Of a stretch of DNA of 64,000 nucleotides, positions 48,089-59,663 are shown in pieces. The notes below the pieces were generated by a model, which was not told where the DNA came from, did not search any database, and worked only from the letters and a program-made list of their open reading frames with translations. Source of the DNA: Henckelia pumila. Lineage: Eukaryota > Streptophyta > Magnoliopsida > Lamiales > Gesneriaceae. The position numbers were made by a program, and so were the translations under genes. The stretch lies in NCBI RefSeq assembly GCF_033568475.1, contig NC_133123.1, positions 19,206,622 through 19,270,621 on the forward strand, given 5' to 3'. Within the stretch, counting starts at the first letter, position 1. Every line of letters begins with the position of its first letter.

Positions 48089-49423
48089 TGTAGTGACCCT
48101 TACCCAGATCATCTACTAAACAGAACTTAGGCATGCAATTAACTTAATAAAACAGATATCAGAATAAAACTGCGGAAACCAATAACATTATACAATCCCA
48201 GGTAAAGAAATCTGTAATTATCCAATTATACAACCAAATCGAATAGCTGTATAAACCCAAACAACAGTAATAAAGCCTAGACGAAGTTCCAGCTGGCCAA
48301 CCACTGACTAGCCCCTCCTGGATCCACCCTCCTCGTCCAATCGCAAACCTGCCCGATGGAATAGGGTGTCCAGAAAATACAGAGTACGAGACGTGAGCAT
48401 AAAACGCTCAGTGCGAGAGTATGAGTATACATGCATGCAAAGTGAACTCCCTATAGACTCGAGGTCAAGGATTAGATAACAGAGACAGACCGGGCCCTGG
48501 TATGTAGCACGCTGTGCCGTCGCTTCAGGAGGTGGCTCCCATACCGAGATAACCGTGGAAACACCGGACCCAAATCGATGGAAGTCCATCCACTAACAGG
48601 ATAGGGTACAACCCTACTACAGACATCTCGAAGGAGATACAGCAAGATGCAAATGAATGCAGCATAATATCATGGCATATAAATCATGCAGTCACATAAT
48701 ACATGCATACTCAGTCAGGATATCTCGAACAGTACTTTCGTACCTCAAATACCAGGTAGGCACTACCAGCTCTAAGTCCAAGCCTAAAGTCCGCCTACAC
48801 AGCGAAATGATATCACTATCATTACAGTGCTCTAAAATCCTTAACTAAGCTATTGCATACTCCTAAATATTTATAGGAAGCAAAAGCTATACCTTCGTCC
48901 GTCGTTAGCCCTTTGATGTCGATGCCTCCAGAACTTGGGCACAACTCCGCTACGACTATCGAACGCCTCTCCGACCTCCGGACCAAGCCTAAGAAGACTA
49001 GAACAGCTCGAATATGACTAGAAATAGAGAGGAAATCCGGAATTGGCAAGGAGAAATGAAATCTCGGCCTTCTATTTATAGGCAACGATCGGAGCCTCCG
49101 ATCCTTGATCGGAACGTCCGAACCTCGATCGGAACGTCCGATCCTGCCATCGGAGCTTCCGAAGATCCTGATCTGCCACGTGTCAAAATATCACTTGATG
49201 ACTCCGGATAAGGGTGATCGGAGCTTCCGGTCCTGATCGGAGCTTCCGATCCAGCCACACGTCATGGATGACGTAATATCATCGGTGCCTCCGATCCTCA
49301 TCGAGCTTCCGATCCCGATCGGAGCTTCCGATCGTCCCTTCGGAGCTTCCGATCCGTCCAATCCCCAATTTATTTAATTAGCATTAATCCTTTAATTACT
49401 CAATTAGGGTTCGGGCTACTACA
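48089..49423 (-). repeat. Left (3') LTR of the Tekay element
   Basis: It runs TGTAGTGACC to GGGCTACTACA. It holds a minus-strand TATA box (49072-49082) and ten TCGGA...TCCGA pairs at 49085-49360, one with a lost G (near 49301). Confidence 0.97.
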
Positions 49424-49436
49424 TTCTCCCCCACTT
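49424..49436 (-). other. Polypurine tract of the Tekay element
   Basis: The minus strand reads AAGTGGGGGAGAA directly upstream of the 3' LTR, the plus-strand DNA primer. Bases 49437-49558 between it and the stop codon are non-coding. Confidence 0.85.
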
Positions 49437-49558
49437 AAGATATTTCGTCCTCGAAATCAGATCTTAAGTACCGAATGCAAATACAGAAATCAGAAACATT
49501 TTTTTATTCAATCAAACGTTTACAGAGTTTGCAACTGAATACAACTTAAAGAATGAAA

Positions 49559-52500
49559 TCAAAACAACTCAGGATGGTCTTTACGCATCCTGTCCTCAAG
49601 CTCCCAAGTAGCTTCCTCAGTGCCTCGGCACTGCCACTGAACTAAAACCAAAGGAATGACTTTGTTCCGTAAAACCTTATCCTTATAATCAAGGATACGA
49701 AGAGGTTTCTCAACATAAGTCAAATCCTTGTCTACCTGAACCTCAGATCGCTGCAAAATATGAGATTCATCCGCCACATACCGTCGCAACAGAGATACGT
49801 GGAACACATCGTGAATGCTGGATAGATGCGGTGGCAAAGCTAGTCGATAAGCCAAATCGCCAATGCTCTCCAAGATCTCAAACGGACCGATAAATCTGGG
49901 AGACAACTTGCCCTTAAGGCCAAATCTGAGAATCTTGCGGAAAGGTGACACTCTCAGAAACACTTTCTCCCCGACCTCGAACTGCAAAGGCCTACGCTTA
50001 ATATTAGCATAGCTGGCCTGACGATCCTGTGCAGTCTTAATCCGTTTCTTGATCTGATCAACAATGTCTATCGCCTGCTGGATAAACTCCGGTCCTTCAG
50101 CCTGTCTCTCCCCCACTTCTTCCCAGAAGAGTGGAGTACGACAACGTCGCCCATACAACGCCTCAAAAGGTGCCATCCCAATACTAGTGTGATAGCTGTT
50201 GTTGTAAGCGAACTCGATCAACGGCAAATGATCCTGCCAGGCTGAACCAAAATCCAAGACGCACGCTCTAAGCATATCCTCTAACGTACGGATAGTGCGC
50301 TCTGACTGACCATCAGTCTCCGGATGATAGGCTGTACTCAAACTGAGAGTAGTACCCATCGCACGCTGAACACTCCCCCAGAATCTAGAAGTAAACCTGG
50401 GGTCCCGATCGCTGACAATGCTCACAGGCACTCCATGAAGTCGAACGATCTCCTGAATGTACATCCGTGTCATGCGATCCACAGAGTACTCTCGGCTATA
50501 GGCAATGAAATGTGCTGACTTGGTGAGTCGGTCCACCACAACCCAGATAGCATCACAGTTCCTCGGGGATACCGGCAATTGGGTCACAAAGTCCATAGTG
50601 ATAAACTCCCATTTCCATTCAGGAATAGGCAGACTGTGAAGCAATCCTCCAGGTCTTCGGTGCTCTGCCTTGACCTGTTGACACACCAAACATCTCGAAA
50701 CAAACTGATAAACACTGCGTTTCATTCCCTTCCACCAGAAACGAGTACGTAGATCCTTGTACATCTTGTTGCTCCCAGGATGAATACTCAACTTAGTGCG
50801 ATGTGCCTGAGACAAAATCTCCTCTCGCAACTCTTCATCCTGTGGAATCACAAGCCTACCAGACAAACACAGAAAGCCATCTGACTGATAATGAAATCCA
50901 GACAAGCTACCCTCGTTAGCTAGACGAGCTAAACGCTGGGTCTTCGAATCAGACATCTGAGCATCTCGGATCCGCGAGTACAAAGCTGGCTCAGATAATA
51001 TCGCAAACATCTGGATACTCTGCATACCTTTCTTATGCTTGAAGGTATAACCTGAAGTACAACAGTCACTGATCGCACTAGACATCGAACAAGTCTGAAG
51101 TGCGGATAGTCGCACCTTGCGACTCAAAGCATCAGCGGTGAGATTAGCAGCTCCCGGATGGTACTTAATCTCGCAATCATAGTCCTTAAGCAAGTCCATC
51201 CAACGTCTCTGTCTCATGTTCAATTCTGCCTGAGTGAACAAATACTTGAGACTCTTATGGTCGGTGAAGATCTCAAATTTCTCGCCATACAGATAATGAC
51301 GCCAGATCTTCAAAGCGAACACAATGGCTGCTAACTCCAAATCATGGACTGGGTAGTTGTCCTCGTGAAGCTTCAGCTGTCTAGAAGCGTATGCGATCAC
51401 ATGCCCATTCTGAGTCAGGACACAACCTAACCCCTGAAGAGAAGCATCCGTGTAAACTACATACCCTCCAGATCCTGACGGTAATGCTAACACCGGCGCA
51501 GAAGTCAACCGCCGTCGAAGCTCACGGAAATTCTCCTCACACTCGGAGGACCACTCGAAATCCACACCCTTGCGGGTAAGCTGCGTCAACGGTCGAGCTA
51601 ACTGAGAGAAGTTCAGAATGAAGCGACGATAATACCCTGCTAGACCCAGAAAACTACGGATCTCAGCAACCGTCGTCGGACGCGACCAATTAAGTACCGC
51701 TTCAATCTTGCTTGGATCAACAGAAATCTCCTCCCTGGATATGATATGGCCAAGAAAAACCACTCTATCCATCCAGAACTCACACTTGCTCAGCTTGGCG
51801 TACAACTGCTCATCTCGAAGAGTCTGTAGTACCAACCGCAAGTGAGAAACATGCTCTTCCGTATTACGCGAATACACCAAGATGTCGTAAATAAAGACCA
51901 CGACAAACTTGTCCAAATACTCCCTGAAGACACGGTTCATCAGATCCATGAATATAGCCGGCGCATTAGTCAAACCAAATGGCATCACTAGGAACTCGTA
52001 ATGCCCATAGCGAGTACGGAATGCAGTCTTGGCTACGTCCTGACCACGGACTCTCAACTGATGATACCCAGATCTCAAGTCAATCTTGGAGTAAATAGAA
52101 GTACCCTGCAGCTGATCAAACAAGTCATCAATACGAGGCAACGGATACTTGTTCTTCACAGTGACTCGATTCAGCTGCCGATAGTCAATGCACAGCCGCA
52201 TCGACCCATCCTTCTTCTTCACGAAGAGAACAGGAGCTCCCCAAGGAGATACACTAGGACGAATGTACCCCTTGTCCAAAAGATCTTGTAGCTGATTCTT
52301 CAACTCACGCATCTCTGACGGAGCCAGACGATACGGTGCTCTAGAAATAGGCGAAGTACCCGGCATCAACTCTATGCCAAATTCGACTTCCCTAGCAGGA
52401 GGAAAACCCAGAATCTCATCAGGAAACACATCTGGAAATTCATCCACAACAGGAATGCTCTCTATCCCAATACTCTCAGCGGACAAATCAACTGCATAGA

Positions 52501-53974
52501 TAAGGTAGCCTTCCCCGCCAGACTCCAGAGCTCGACAGGCTCTCAAAGCTGATACCAAAGGCATCGGGGGTCGCGCTCCCTCACCATAGAAAAACCAACT
52601 CTCACTCCCTTCCGGATGAAAGCGTACTAATCTCTGATAGCAGTCCACTGAAGCTCGATAGGTAGTCAGCACATCTATTCCCAGAATGCAATCAAAGTCG
52701 TCCATCGCCAGGACCATGAGATTCACCAACAGAACGTTCCCTTCGAACTCTAAAGGGCAACCCATCACTAGACGCTTAGCCAAAGCAGATTGGCCCGTCG
52801 GAGTAGAAACAGACATCACTACGTCTAGTGCAATGCATGGTAACTTATGCCTCTTAACAAAACGTGCAGAAATGAAGGAATGAGATGCACCAGTGTCAAT
52901 AAGTACAAGAGCAGGTATACCATAAAGCATAAATGTACCTGCGATGACTTTCTCATTCTCCTCCACAGCCTGATCATGTCTCAGGGCAAACACCTGGCCA
53001 GAAGCTCGTGGCCTCAAATGAGAACTCCCAGCAGACTGTCCCTGCGACCTCTGCTGAACGGTGGCCTGAGAACCCGATCCTGAACCTGAACCAGAACCGC
53101 CTCCCCCAGACAGTGGACAATCCCTCCGGATATGACCAGTCTCTCCACAACGGAAACAAGCTCCAGAAGCTCTGCGGCACTTGTCGGATGGATGGTTCTT
53201 CCCACAGTGATCACACTTGTCCTTCTTACCGAAACGGACAACACCTCCCGAACCAGAGGAAGAAGTAGACCCGGACTTCTTGAATGACTGGGCACGGGGG
53301 GCCAAAGAACTAGCAGGTCTCGACTGAGAGAAAGACCTGTTTCGCCGAATGCTGTCCTCCGCCTGGTGACAACGGCTCACCAAACCCTCGTAGGACATGT
53401 CGTCGCCAACCGCCACACGGTCATGGATCTCAGGGTTAAGGCCCTGAAGGAACAGATTATACTTCATCTCTGAGCTATCAGCAATCTCGGGGCAATAGGA
53501 TAGCAGATCAAAGAACCTCTGCTGATACTCATCGATAGACATGGCTCCCTGTCGCAGACTCAGTAGCTCGCCTGCCTTCGACTGTCGGAGTGCAGGAGGA
53601 AAATACCGCTTTTGGAAAGCTGTGCGAAACTCGGCCCAGGTGGCCACTCCTCTCGCCGCAACAAAAGGTGCAGAAGTAAACCTCCACCACCTGCGTGCGC
53701 GCCCATCCAGAAGATAGCCAAGGGTCTCCACCTTCTGCTCATCGGTGCATTGGAAAGTCTGAAAAGTCGTCTCCATGCGGTCTAACCAGTTCTCCGCATC
53801 CTCCGGAGACTCACCTCCAACTAAGGGCTTAGGACCCATAGCTAAGAATCGACGCACAGTGAAACGCTCGTCGTCATGGTGACGATGACGCCGTTCTCGA
53901 CGAGGCTCCCGGTCGGCATCACCCCAACGCCCACCAACACTGCCATGAGAACTCTGGTCGTCACGATTTGACAT
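49559..53974 (-). CDS. Tekay-type gag-pol polyprotein, open frame, altered RT active site
   Basis: A single 1471-residue frame. Gag: capsid at about 45-200 ([15 protein letters not shown]), knuckles [13 protein letters not shown] (254-266) and [14 protein letters not shown] (273-286). Protease: [10 protein letters not shown] with the catalytic Asp at 359. RT: fingers [19 protein letters not shown], palm [13 protein letters not shown], then FIYDILVYS where FIDDILVYS is expected. Tyr 696 (codon at 51887-51889) replaces the first Asp of the catalytic pair, a single G to T change. RNase [36 protein letters not shown]. Integrase: zinc finger ending [11 protein letters not shown], then [18 protein letters not shown] and a Glu in [14 protein letters not shown]. 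The tail ([20 protein letters not shown]) is chromodomain-like. Everything but the Tyr looks functional, so the copy probably cannot reverse transcribe itself. Confidence 0.96.
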   Translation of the reverse strand: MSNRDDQSSHGSVGGRWGDADREPRRERRHRHHDDERFTVRRFLAMGPKPLVGGESPEDAENWLDRMETTFQTFQCTDEQKVETLGYLLDGRARRWWRFTSAPFVAARGVATWAEFRTAFQKRYFPPALRQSKAGELLSLRQGAMSIDEYQQRFFDLLSYCPEIADSSEMKYNLFLQGLNPEIHDRVAVGDDMSYEGLVSRCHQAEDSIRRNRSFSQSRPASSLAPRAQSFKKSGSTSSSGSGGVVRFGKKDKCDHCGKNHPSDKCRRASGACFRCGETGHIRRDCPLSGGGGSGSGSGSGSQATVQQRSQGQSAGSSHLRPRASGQVFALRHDQAVEENEKVIAGTFMLYGIPALVLIDTGASHSFISARFVKRHKLPCIALDVVMSVSTPTGQSALAKRLVMGCPLEFEGNVLLVNLMVLAMDDFDCILGIDVLTTYRASVDCYQRLVRFHPEGSESWFFYGEGARPPMPLVSALRACRALESGGEGYLIYAVDLSAESIGIESIPVVDEFPDVFPDEILGFPPAREVEFGIELMPGTSPISRAPYRLAPSEMRELKNQLQDLLDKGYIRPSVSPWGAPVLFVKKKDGSMRLCIDYRQLNRVTVKNKYPLPRIDDLFDQLQGTSIYSKIDLRSGYHQLRVRGQDVAKTAFRTRYGHYEFLVMPFGLTNAPAIFMDLMNRVFREYLDKFVVVFIYDILVYSRNTEEHVSHLRLVLQTLRDEQLYAKLSKCEFWMDRVVFLGHIISREEISVDPSKIEAVLNWSRPTTVAEIRSFLGLAGYYRRFILNFSQLARPLTQLTRKGVDFEWSSECEENFRELRRRLTSAPVLALPSGSGGYVVYTDASLQGLGCVLTQNGHVIAYASRQLKLHEDNYPVHDLELAAIVFALKIWRHYLYGEKFEIFTDHKSLKYLFTQAELNMRQRRWMDLLKDYDCEIKYHPGAANLTADALSRKVRLSALQTCSMSSAISDCCTSGYTFKHKKGMQSIQMFAILSEPALYSRIRDAQMSDSKTQRLARLANEGSLSGFHYQSDGFLCLSGRLVIPQDEELREEILSQAHRTKLSIHPGSNKMYKDLRTRFWWKGMKRSVYQFVSRCLVCQQVKAEHRRPGGLLHSLPIPEWKWEFITMDFVTQLPVSPRNCDAIWVVVDRLTKSAHFIAYSREYSVDRMTRMYIQEIVRLHGVPVSIVSDRDPRFTSRFWGSVQRAMGTTLSLSTAYHPETDGQSERTIRTLEDMLRACVLDFGSAWQDHLPLIEFAYNNSYHTSIGMAPFEALYGRRCRTPLFWEEVGERQAEGPEFIQQAIDIVDQIKKRIKTAQDRQASYANIKRRPLQFEVGEKVFLRVSPFRKILRFGLKGKLSPRFIGPFEILESIGDLAYRLALPPHLSSIHDVFHVSLLRRYVADESHILQRSEVQVDKDLTYVEKPLRILDYKDKVLRNKVIPLVLVQWQCRGTEEATWELEDRMRKDHPELF

Positions 53975-54023
53975 CTACAAAAATACCTCAAGATGAGACT
54001 AAATCCCAAGAAATCTTTTGCAT

Positions 54024-54035
54024 GCTCTGATACCA
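54024..54035 (-). other. PBS of the Tekay element (tRNA-iMet)
   Basis: The minus strand reads TGGTATCAGAGC four bases from the 5' LTR. It matches the 3' end of initiator tRNA-Met. Confidence 0.92.
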
Positions 54036-54039
54036 TAAA

Positions 54040-55375
54040 TGTAGTGACCCTTACCCAGATCATCTACTAAACAGAACTTAGACATGCAATTAACTTAATA
54101 AAACAGATATCAGAATAAAACTGCGGAAACCAATAACATTATACAATCCCAGGTAAAGGAATCTGTAATTATCCAATTATACAACCAAATCGAATAGCTG
54201 TATAAACCCAAACAACAGTAATAAAGCCTAGACGAAGTTCCAGCTGGCCAACCACTGACTAGCCCCTCCTGGATCCACCCTCCTCGTCCAATCGCAAACC
54301 TGCCCCATGGAATAGGGTGTCCAGAAAATACAGAGTACGAGACATGAGCATAAAACGCTCAGTGCGAGAGTATGAGTATACATGCATGCAAAGTGAACTC
54401 CCTATAGACTCGAGGTCAAGGATCAGATAACAGAGACAGACCGGGCCCTGGTATGTAGCACGCTGTGCCGTCGCTTCAGGAGGTGGCTCCCATACCGAGA
54501 TAACCGTGGAAACACCGGACCCAAATCGATGGAAGTCCATCCACTAACAGGATAGGGTACAACCCTACTACAGATATCTCGAAGGAGATACAACAAGATG
54601 CAAATGAATGCAGCATAATATCATGGCATATAAATCATGCAGTCACATAATACATGCATACTCAGTCAGGATATCTCGAACAGTACTTTCGTACCTCAAA
54701 TACCAGGTAGGCACTACCAGCTCTAAGTCCAAGCCTAAAGTCCGCCTACACAGCGAAATGATACCACTATCATTACAGTGCTCTAAAAGCCTTAACTAAG
54801 CTATTGCATACTCCTAAATATTTATAGGAAGCAAAAGCTATACCTTCGTCCGTCGTTAGCCCTTTGATGTCGATGCCTCCAGAACTTGGGCACAACTCCG
54901 CTACGACTATCGAACGCCTCTCCGACCTCCGGACCAAGCCTAAGAAGACTAGAACAGCTCGAATATGACTAGAAATAGAGAGGAAATCCGGAATTGGCAA
55001 GGAGAAATGAAATCTCGGCCTTCTATTTATAGGCAACGATCGGAGCCTCCGATCCTTGATCGGAACGTCCGAACCTCGATCGGAACGTCCGATCCTGCCA
55101 TCGGAGCTTCCGAAGATCCTGATCTGCCACGTGTCAAAATATCACTTGATGACTCCGGATAGGGGTGATCGGAGCTTTCGGTCCTGATCGGAGCTTCCGA
55201 TCCAGCCACACGTCATGGATGACGTAATATCATCGGTGCCTCCGATCCTCATCGGAGCTTCCGATCCCGATCGGAGCTTCCGATCGTCCCTTCGGAGCTT
55301 CCGATCCGTCCAATCCCCAATTTATTTAATTAGCATTAATCCTTTAATTACTCAATTAGGGTTCGGGCTACTGCA
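54040..55375 (-). repeat. Right (5') LTR of the Tekay element
   Basis: It runs TGTAGTGACC to CTACTGCA, where one base of the terminus has changed from the expected CTACTACA. It is followed by CAATC. This LTR drives the polyprotein leftward. Confidence 0.97.
55022..55310 (-). promoter_or_regulatory. LTR promoter: TATA box with an upstream palindrome array
   Basis: On the minus strand the TATA box CCTATAAATAGA is at 55022-55033. Directly upstream (plus 55036-55310) are ten inverted pairs of the form TCGGA-N3-TCCGA, for example GATCGGAGCTTCCGATC. Spacers vary (GCT, CGT, CCT) while half-sites are mostly fixed. The position in U3 suggests regulatory binding sites (inference). Confidence 0.65.
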
Positions 55376-56281
55376 CAATCCATTAAGAAATTTTTGAACT
55401 CAAAATTCGACATGAAAGATTTGGGATTAGCTGAAGTCATCCTTGGAATTAAAATACATAGAACATCGGAAGGGATAGTTCTAAGTCAGTCACATTATGC
55501 AAACAAAATACTTGAGAAATTCAGTAAGGATGACTCTGCATTGGCTAGAACCCCGATAGATACAAGTCAACATTTATCAAAAAATCGAGGTGAGAGTATC
55601 TCCCAATTAGAATACTCTCGAGTAATAGGAAGTCTAATGTACTTAATGAGTTGTACACGACCAGACATAGCCTATGCAGTAAGCAAATTGAGCAGATTCA
55701 CGAGTAATCCAGGAGTTGAACACTGGAATGCAATTGTCAGATTGCTAAGGTACTTAAGGTATACTCGTGATCATGGGCTGCACTATACCAGATATCCCGC
55801 TGTAATTGAAGGATACAGTGATGCGAACTGGATATCTGATATGAAAGATTCAAAATCTACAAGTGGATTTGTATTCACTTTAGGAGGTGCAGCAATATCC
55901 TGGAAATCTTCTAAACAAACAGTTATAGCCAGATCCACGATGGAATCTGAATTCATAGCCCTTGATAAGTGTGCTGAAGAGGCTGAATGGTTGCGTTTAT
56001 TCTTAGAAGATGTTTCTGGGTGGGTAAAACCCATGCCATCTATTTGCATACATTGTGATAGTCAATCTGCAATAGGAAGGGCACAAAACAATATGTATAA
56101 TGGTAAGTCTAGACATATACGTCGTAGACACAATACCATTAGACAACTACTCTCAATTGGAGTTATCTCTATTGACTATGTCAAGTCAAAGGATAATATA
56201 GTGGATCCGTTAACCAAAGGGTTAAACAGAGAGTTAGTTGAAAAATCGACAAAAAGAATGGGACTGAAGCCTATGGAATAA
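55376..56281 (+). pseudogene. Copia 3 RT C-terminus and RNase H
   Basis: After the gypsy insertion and its CAATC copy the RT resumes as [20 protein letters not shown] and runs open to TAA at 56279-56281. It shows [30 protein letters not shown], then the RNase [31 protein letters not shown] and [15 protein letters not shown]. This part has no stop, unlike the 5' half. 56282-56803 is the 3' non-coding part up to the PPT. Confidence 0.92.
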
Positions 56282-56803
56282 ATTGGTGCGAAGGAAAACC
56301 CAACCTATGATGACTGGAGATCTCAAGAACTAGGTTCAATGGGACAACCTAACCGCACTAGTTTGGTCGATCACTGTGGGGGGTAATCCATAGTCTATTC
56401 CTATTATAAAACAGTGATTATTGAGGATAAGCTTATGGCTTTTAATGATTCTGATGGAGTAAACATAGAATCACCTATGTGAGAGAGAAGTGGGGCCGCT
56501 TCGAAGGAATTGTTAGGAACAATTCTAGATCCTCTTACAGAACCAGGCGGGTGTTCATGGCCAAAAACGAATACAATCATGAGAACTGAATTGTATCAAG
56601 AAGATTTCTGTGTGAAGTATATCTTAATTTACATGAACGGATGTACAGTTCAAAGACATCGCGTCTACTGTCAACCAGTGAATTACTATGCCTTCACAAG
56701 GGAAAGTTCAAAGGATAACACCTACCTATCCTATGCAGGATTCAACTGTTGAACGTTATCATGTATTTTCGTTTATCTTTCAATTTCCATTCATGTGGGA
56801 GAT

Positions 56804-57341
56804 TGTTGGAAAATTATCGGATTCTTGGAATGAATGGGCTTTTCCATTGTGTATGGAAATTGTGCTTGTAAAGTTAAATGGGTGGATGGTTAAGTGGGAA
56901 TATTGATGTTGTCCCACATTGGAAAAATAAGTTGGAATGGGAGAGTTTATATTGTGTTACACTTTGAAAATGTGTAAGAATAATTGGTCAAGAGGCTCTC
57001 TCTCGCGCGCGCCCTCATGCACGCCTGCGCAGGGGGGTGCAAATCTTGGGTCCGATTTGAACTGAAAATGGCTTGACTTGTGTACGAGCGCGACCCGGGT
57101 GCATCGAATGTCGGACTGATCAAGGCAAAAGTTGCTTGCCAGTGTTGGCTTCGTTTTGCTAATATTTTGTAATAATTCATTGTTGACGTCCGGTGTCATA
57201 CTCCGAGCACAACCGAGAGTGGACGAATTTGTTTTAAGGAAACTATATGTCATACAGGCCTCGGGTTTGCTTCTTGCATTCGTTGCATTTTTCTTTCCGT
57301 ACTGTCTCGGCTCTTGCGTGTCGTTCATCTTTTCTCTCGGT
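56804..57341 (+). repeat. Right (3') LTR of copia 3, truncated
   Basis: It starts TGTTGGAAAATTA and matches the left LTR to TTTTCTCTCGG, then diverges. About 95 bases of the U5 end are missing and an internal block of the left LTR is replaced at about 57160-57185. Confidence 0.82.
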
Positions 57342-58375
57342 ATGTAATTATGTTCCCATCCTAGATTAGGGTGGAGGAGAACTTCTTCCCTTCTACGAGC
57401 TCCTGGATCTGGACATAAGGCTCTTGGGTCTTATAGTCACCAGGGAGCTTGGGTTGGGTGATATTAGGCAAGAAATCGGTCAGGGAGTTCGAGGGGCAGG
57501 GAATTTGAATGAAAAAGTATCTAAAACTCCATCACTTCGGAGAAGAAGGGATATTAACGAGAAATCGGCTATTGACCCAGGAGGTTTGGGAGAATGCACA
57601 CTCATAAAAGCGAGACAAAATAATAATGAAGGATGATGGGGTGAATCAGGATATTGTTCATCCTAAAGAGTACAAAGACCAAGGTCGTGATGTGGAAAGA
57701 TTTAAGGTGAAATTGGTTAAGAGAGACACCAAGAAAGCGGGACATCTCGATATAGAAGGCATGTATGGGAAACCAAAGACCACTACATACGCTGGTCAGA
57801 TTGGTCAGAGGGACAGGGGATGATGAGGGAATGAGTGGAGGGGATGGACTCGAGAACCTTGATGTCCTCGTCGGCCCTGAAACACAGGGTGCTTGCTAGC
57901 CATGGTAGAAAACCACGGGGAACCCGAGGTCTTGGTGCCCTTGGGAAGGTGGGAAGAAGAGGCTTGGGTTCTAGGTTTGGGGAAGGATTTTATTTAGCTT
58001 TTTTCCTTTCTCCCGGGCACTGGAATGCCCAGCAGCCTTGTGGGAAGATTTGGGCTTTTGGTGGAGGGTTGGCTTCAGGCTTGGGAGGAAAGAATGTGGA
58101 TGGGTTTTTTTTGGAGGTGGTAGTGGATTTGAGAATAAGGGAGATTCGGGCGATATACACTTACCTTACTAGGACCAGCTATAGTCCGGTCTCCTCTTTG
58201 CTTCTGTTTCCCCATCCGAGTCCAATGATGACCCAGTCCCTTTCTAGGGCATAACTAATCTCTTCTTAAATAGTCGGGTTATAGTCATGCACACTGTCCC
58301 GAATAGTTAGGCTTGGACCTGGGCCAGAAAACAATTAAGTTTTGAATTTTAGGAGGGATAGGGCTGAAGAGGGCG
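57342..58375. other. 3' interior of the Tat-like gypsy, no gene assigned
   Basis: The stretch is GC-richer than its surroundings and lies between copia 3 and the Tat 3' LTR. A 139-codon plus frame (57835-58254) and Pro/Ser-rich minus frames exist, but none shows a known domain. A purine-rich tract (GGAGGGATAGGGC...GAAGAGGGCG, about 58352-58375) fits a PPT. Confidence 0.45.
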
Positions 58376-58648
58376 TGACATAAGACGTCGCTTCATATGC
58401 TCGTGGATGCGCCTGCATCGTGGCCACTAGCCGAGAATTCCGGGATGGTCACCGACCTTGGTACCCTATAAACACCCCCGACAAAGGTAAACTGGGGAGT
58501 TCAGTTCACCGTCACCTACACTTTGATACTCATTTCTCGAACATTTTTTTTTTTTTTTGTAAGTATTTCACTAACTTGAGCGTCAGAGTGACCACTCTAG
58601 AAACCTTTTGGACGCCCCCTCTAACATTATCTCGTTTGAGTGTGTGTA
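58376..58648 (+). repeat. 3' LTR of the Tat-like gypsy, truncated
   Basis: It starts TGACATAAGACG after a purine tract and aligns to 42218-42480. It lacks the last ~120 bases of the left LTR (42480-42598), where palindromic AT sequence follows instead. Confidence 0.68.
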
Positions 58649-58705
58649 GAGCTTATAAGCTCTAAAACAACTTATAAGTCGTTTTCATGAGCTTATAAGC
58701 TGAGT
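58649..58705. repeat. AGCTTATAAGCT palindromes
   Basis: Two perfect AGCTTATAAGCT palindromes (about 58652 and 58691) flank an ACTTATAAGT palindrome (about 58672). Such words are common at ends of plant MITE-like repeats. The element end was not resolved. 58706-59418 is otherwise AT-rich; 59098-59245 resembles a common plant repeat with GTCTCACGGATCAATTTTGT. Confidence 0.55.
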
Positions 58706-59663
58706 CAAACATACTCTCAATTAATCTATACTTTATCTACTATTTTACATATATATCATATAACGTACTACTCGAAATACTAGTATTATATTATGATTAG
58801 TAGTACAGTAATATAATTTTAGAAATTTTGATGTACATTAATTAATTTAATATCTACTACGTTTAATCAAATTCTGGAGTTAGATCCCCATTTCTATTTG
58901 AGAATGCAGTTCTATATGTTTAAATTTAGCATACTGCTTTTTTATTTTAGATATACCGGTTATAATTGGATATTATAGGAGATTTTTCATTCACATCTAC
59001 TATATTTATTATTTGCATCAAGTGTTATAATACACAAGACATAAATATCCAATTATCAATTAAAAACATAGGGAGTAAATATAAAAATTCCTTTGAAATT
59101 GTCTCACGGATCAATTTTGTGAGAAATTTTCGATCCAAGTCGACTCATGAAAAAATATTGTATTTTATAATAAAAAAATATTATTTTTTATTTAAAAATC
59201 AGATCAACCTGTCTCATGAATTTATATAATTCTATGCAACCGTCTTAGCCTGATTTCTATGCAATATCTCAATGCTAAGAAAGCCAAATATTTGTGTCAC
59301 ATGAGATGATCAGGCGCAGCCATTTTTTCCTATCATCTTCTTTTATTTTTTTTTCTGATGACACCGAACATGAAGCATTAAACAAAATTTACAACCGGAG
59401 AATTGCATACTCTGATCTTTGATTAAATTTTGGAATCTTGGCCTCTCAAGGGAAATACATGCAACAGAAAACGTTTGATCGGTTGCTACATTCTACAAAA
59501 ACCTTTTACAAAACATAGAATCTCAATCAACTTAGGTTCAATAAGCACAACATTCTCTAGTTTAGCAAAAACAGTTGGAATGCAACACAATGTGATAGAG
59601 CCATGTCAATACATTTAGAAAAGTTTGCGCAAATACATCTTCAGGTCCAACTCCGAGAATAAT

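Larger units (their letters stand above)
48089..55375 (-). mobile_element. Complete Tekay/Del-type Ty3/gypsy element
   Basis: The element is 7287 bp with LTRs of 1335 and 1336 bp, termini TGTAGT and ACTACA (ACTGCA on the right), PBS, PPT, one 1471-codon gag-pol, and an exact CAATC duplication (48084-48088 and 55376-55380). By eye the LTRs differ at about a dozen sites plus one one-base gap, roughly 1 percent, so the insertion is recent. It interrupts the RT gene of copia 3. The C-terminal chromodomain-like tail and PBS assign it to the chromovirus Tekay/Del branch (family knowledge). Its RT active site is altered. Confidence 0.97.
44229..57341 (+). mobile_element. Ty1/copia element 3, split by a gypsy insertion
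   Basis: The left LTR (44229-45037) and right LTR (56804-57341) frame a plus-strand gag-pol that is interrupted at 48089-55375 by the Tekay gypsy. The interior without the insert is about 4.5 kb, normal for copia. The PPT (CATGTGGGAGAT) precedes the right LTR. It lies inside the Tat-like gypsy, whose gag is on its left and whose 3' LTR is on its right. The right LTR has lost its 3' end, so no target duplication was found. Confidence 0.9.

Noticed and set aside
48308-48589. 93-codon minus frame repeated at 54259
   Set aside because: It is duplicated because it lies in both Tekay LTRs; no coding evidence.
55036-55310. CRISPR-like array from regularly repeated palindromes
   Set aside because: Spacers are a few bases and irregular, the genome is a plant, and the array lies in an LTR promoter.
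57835-58254. 139-codon plus-strand frame
   Set aside because: GC-rich interior of the Tat-like gypsy with no known motif; kept only as unassigned element DNA.
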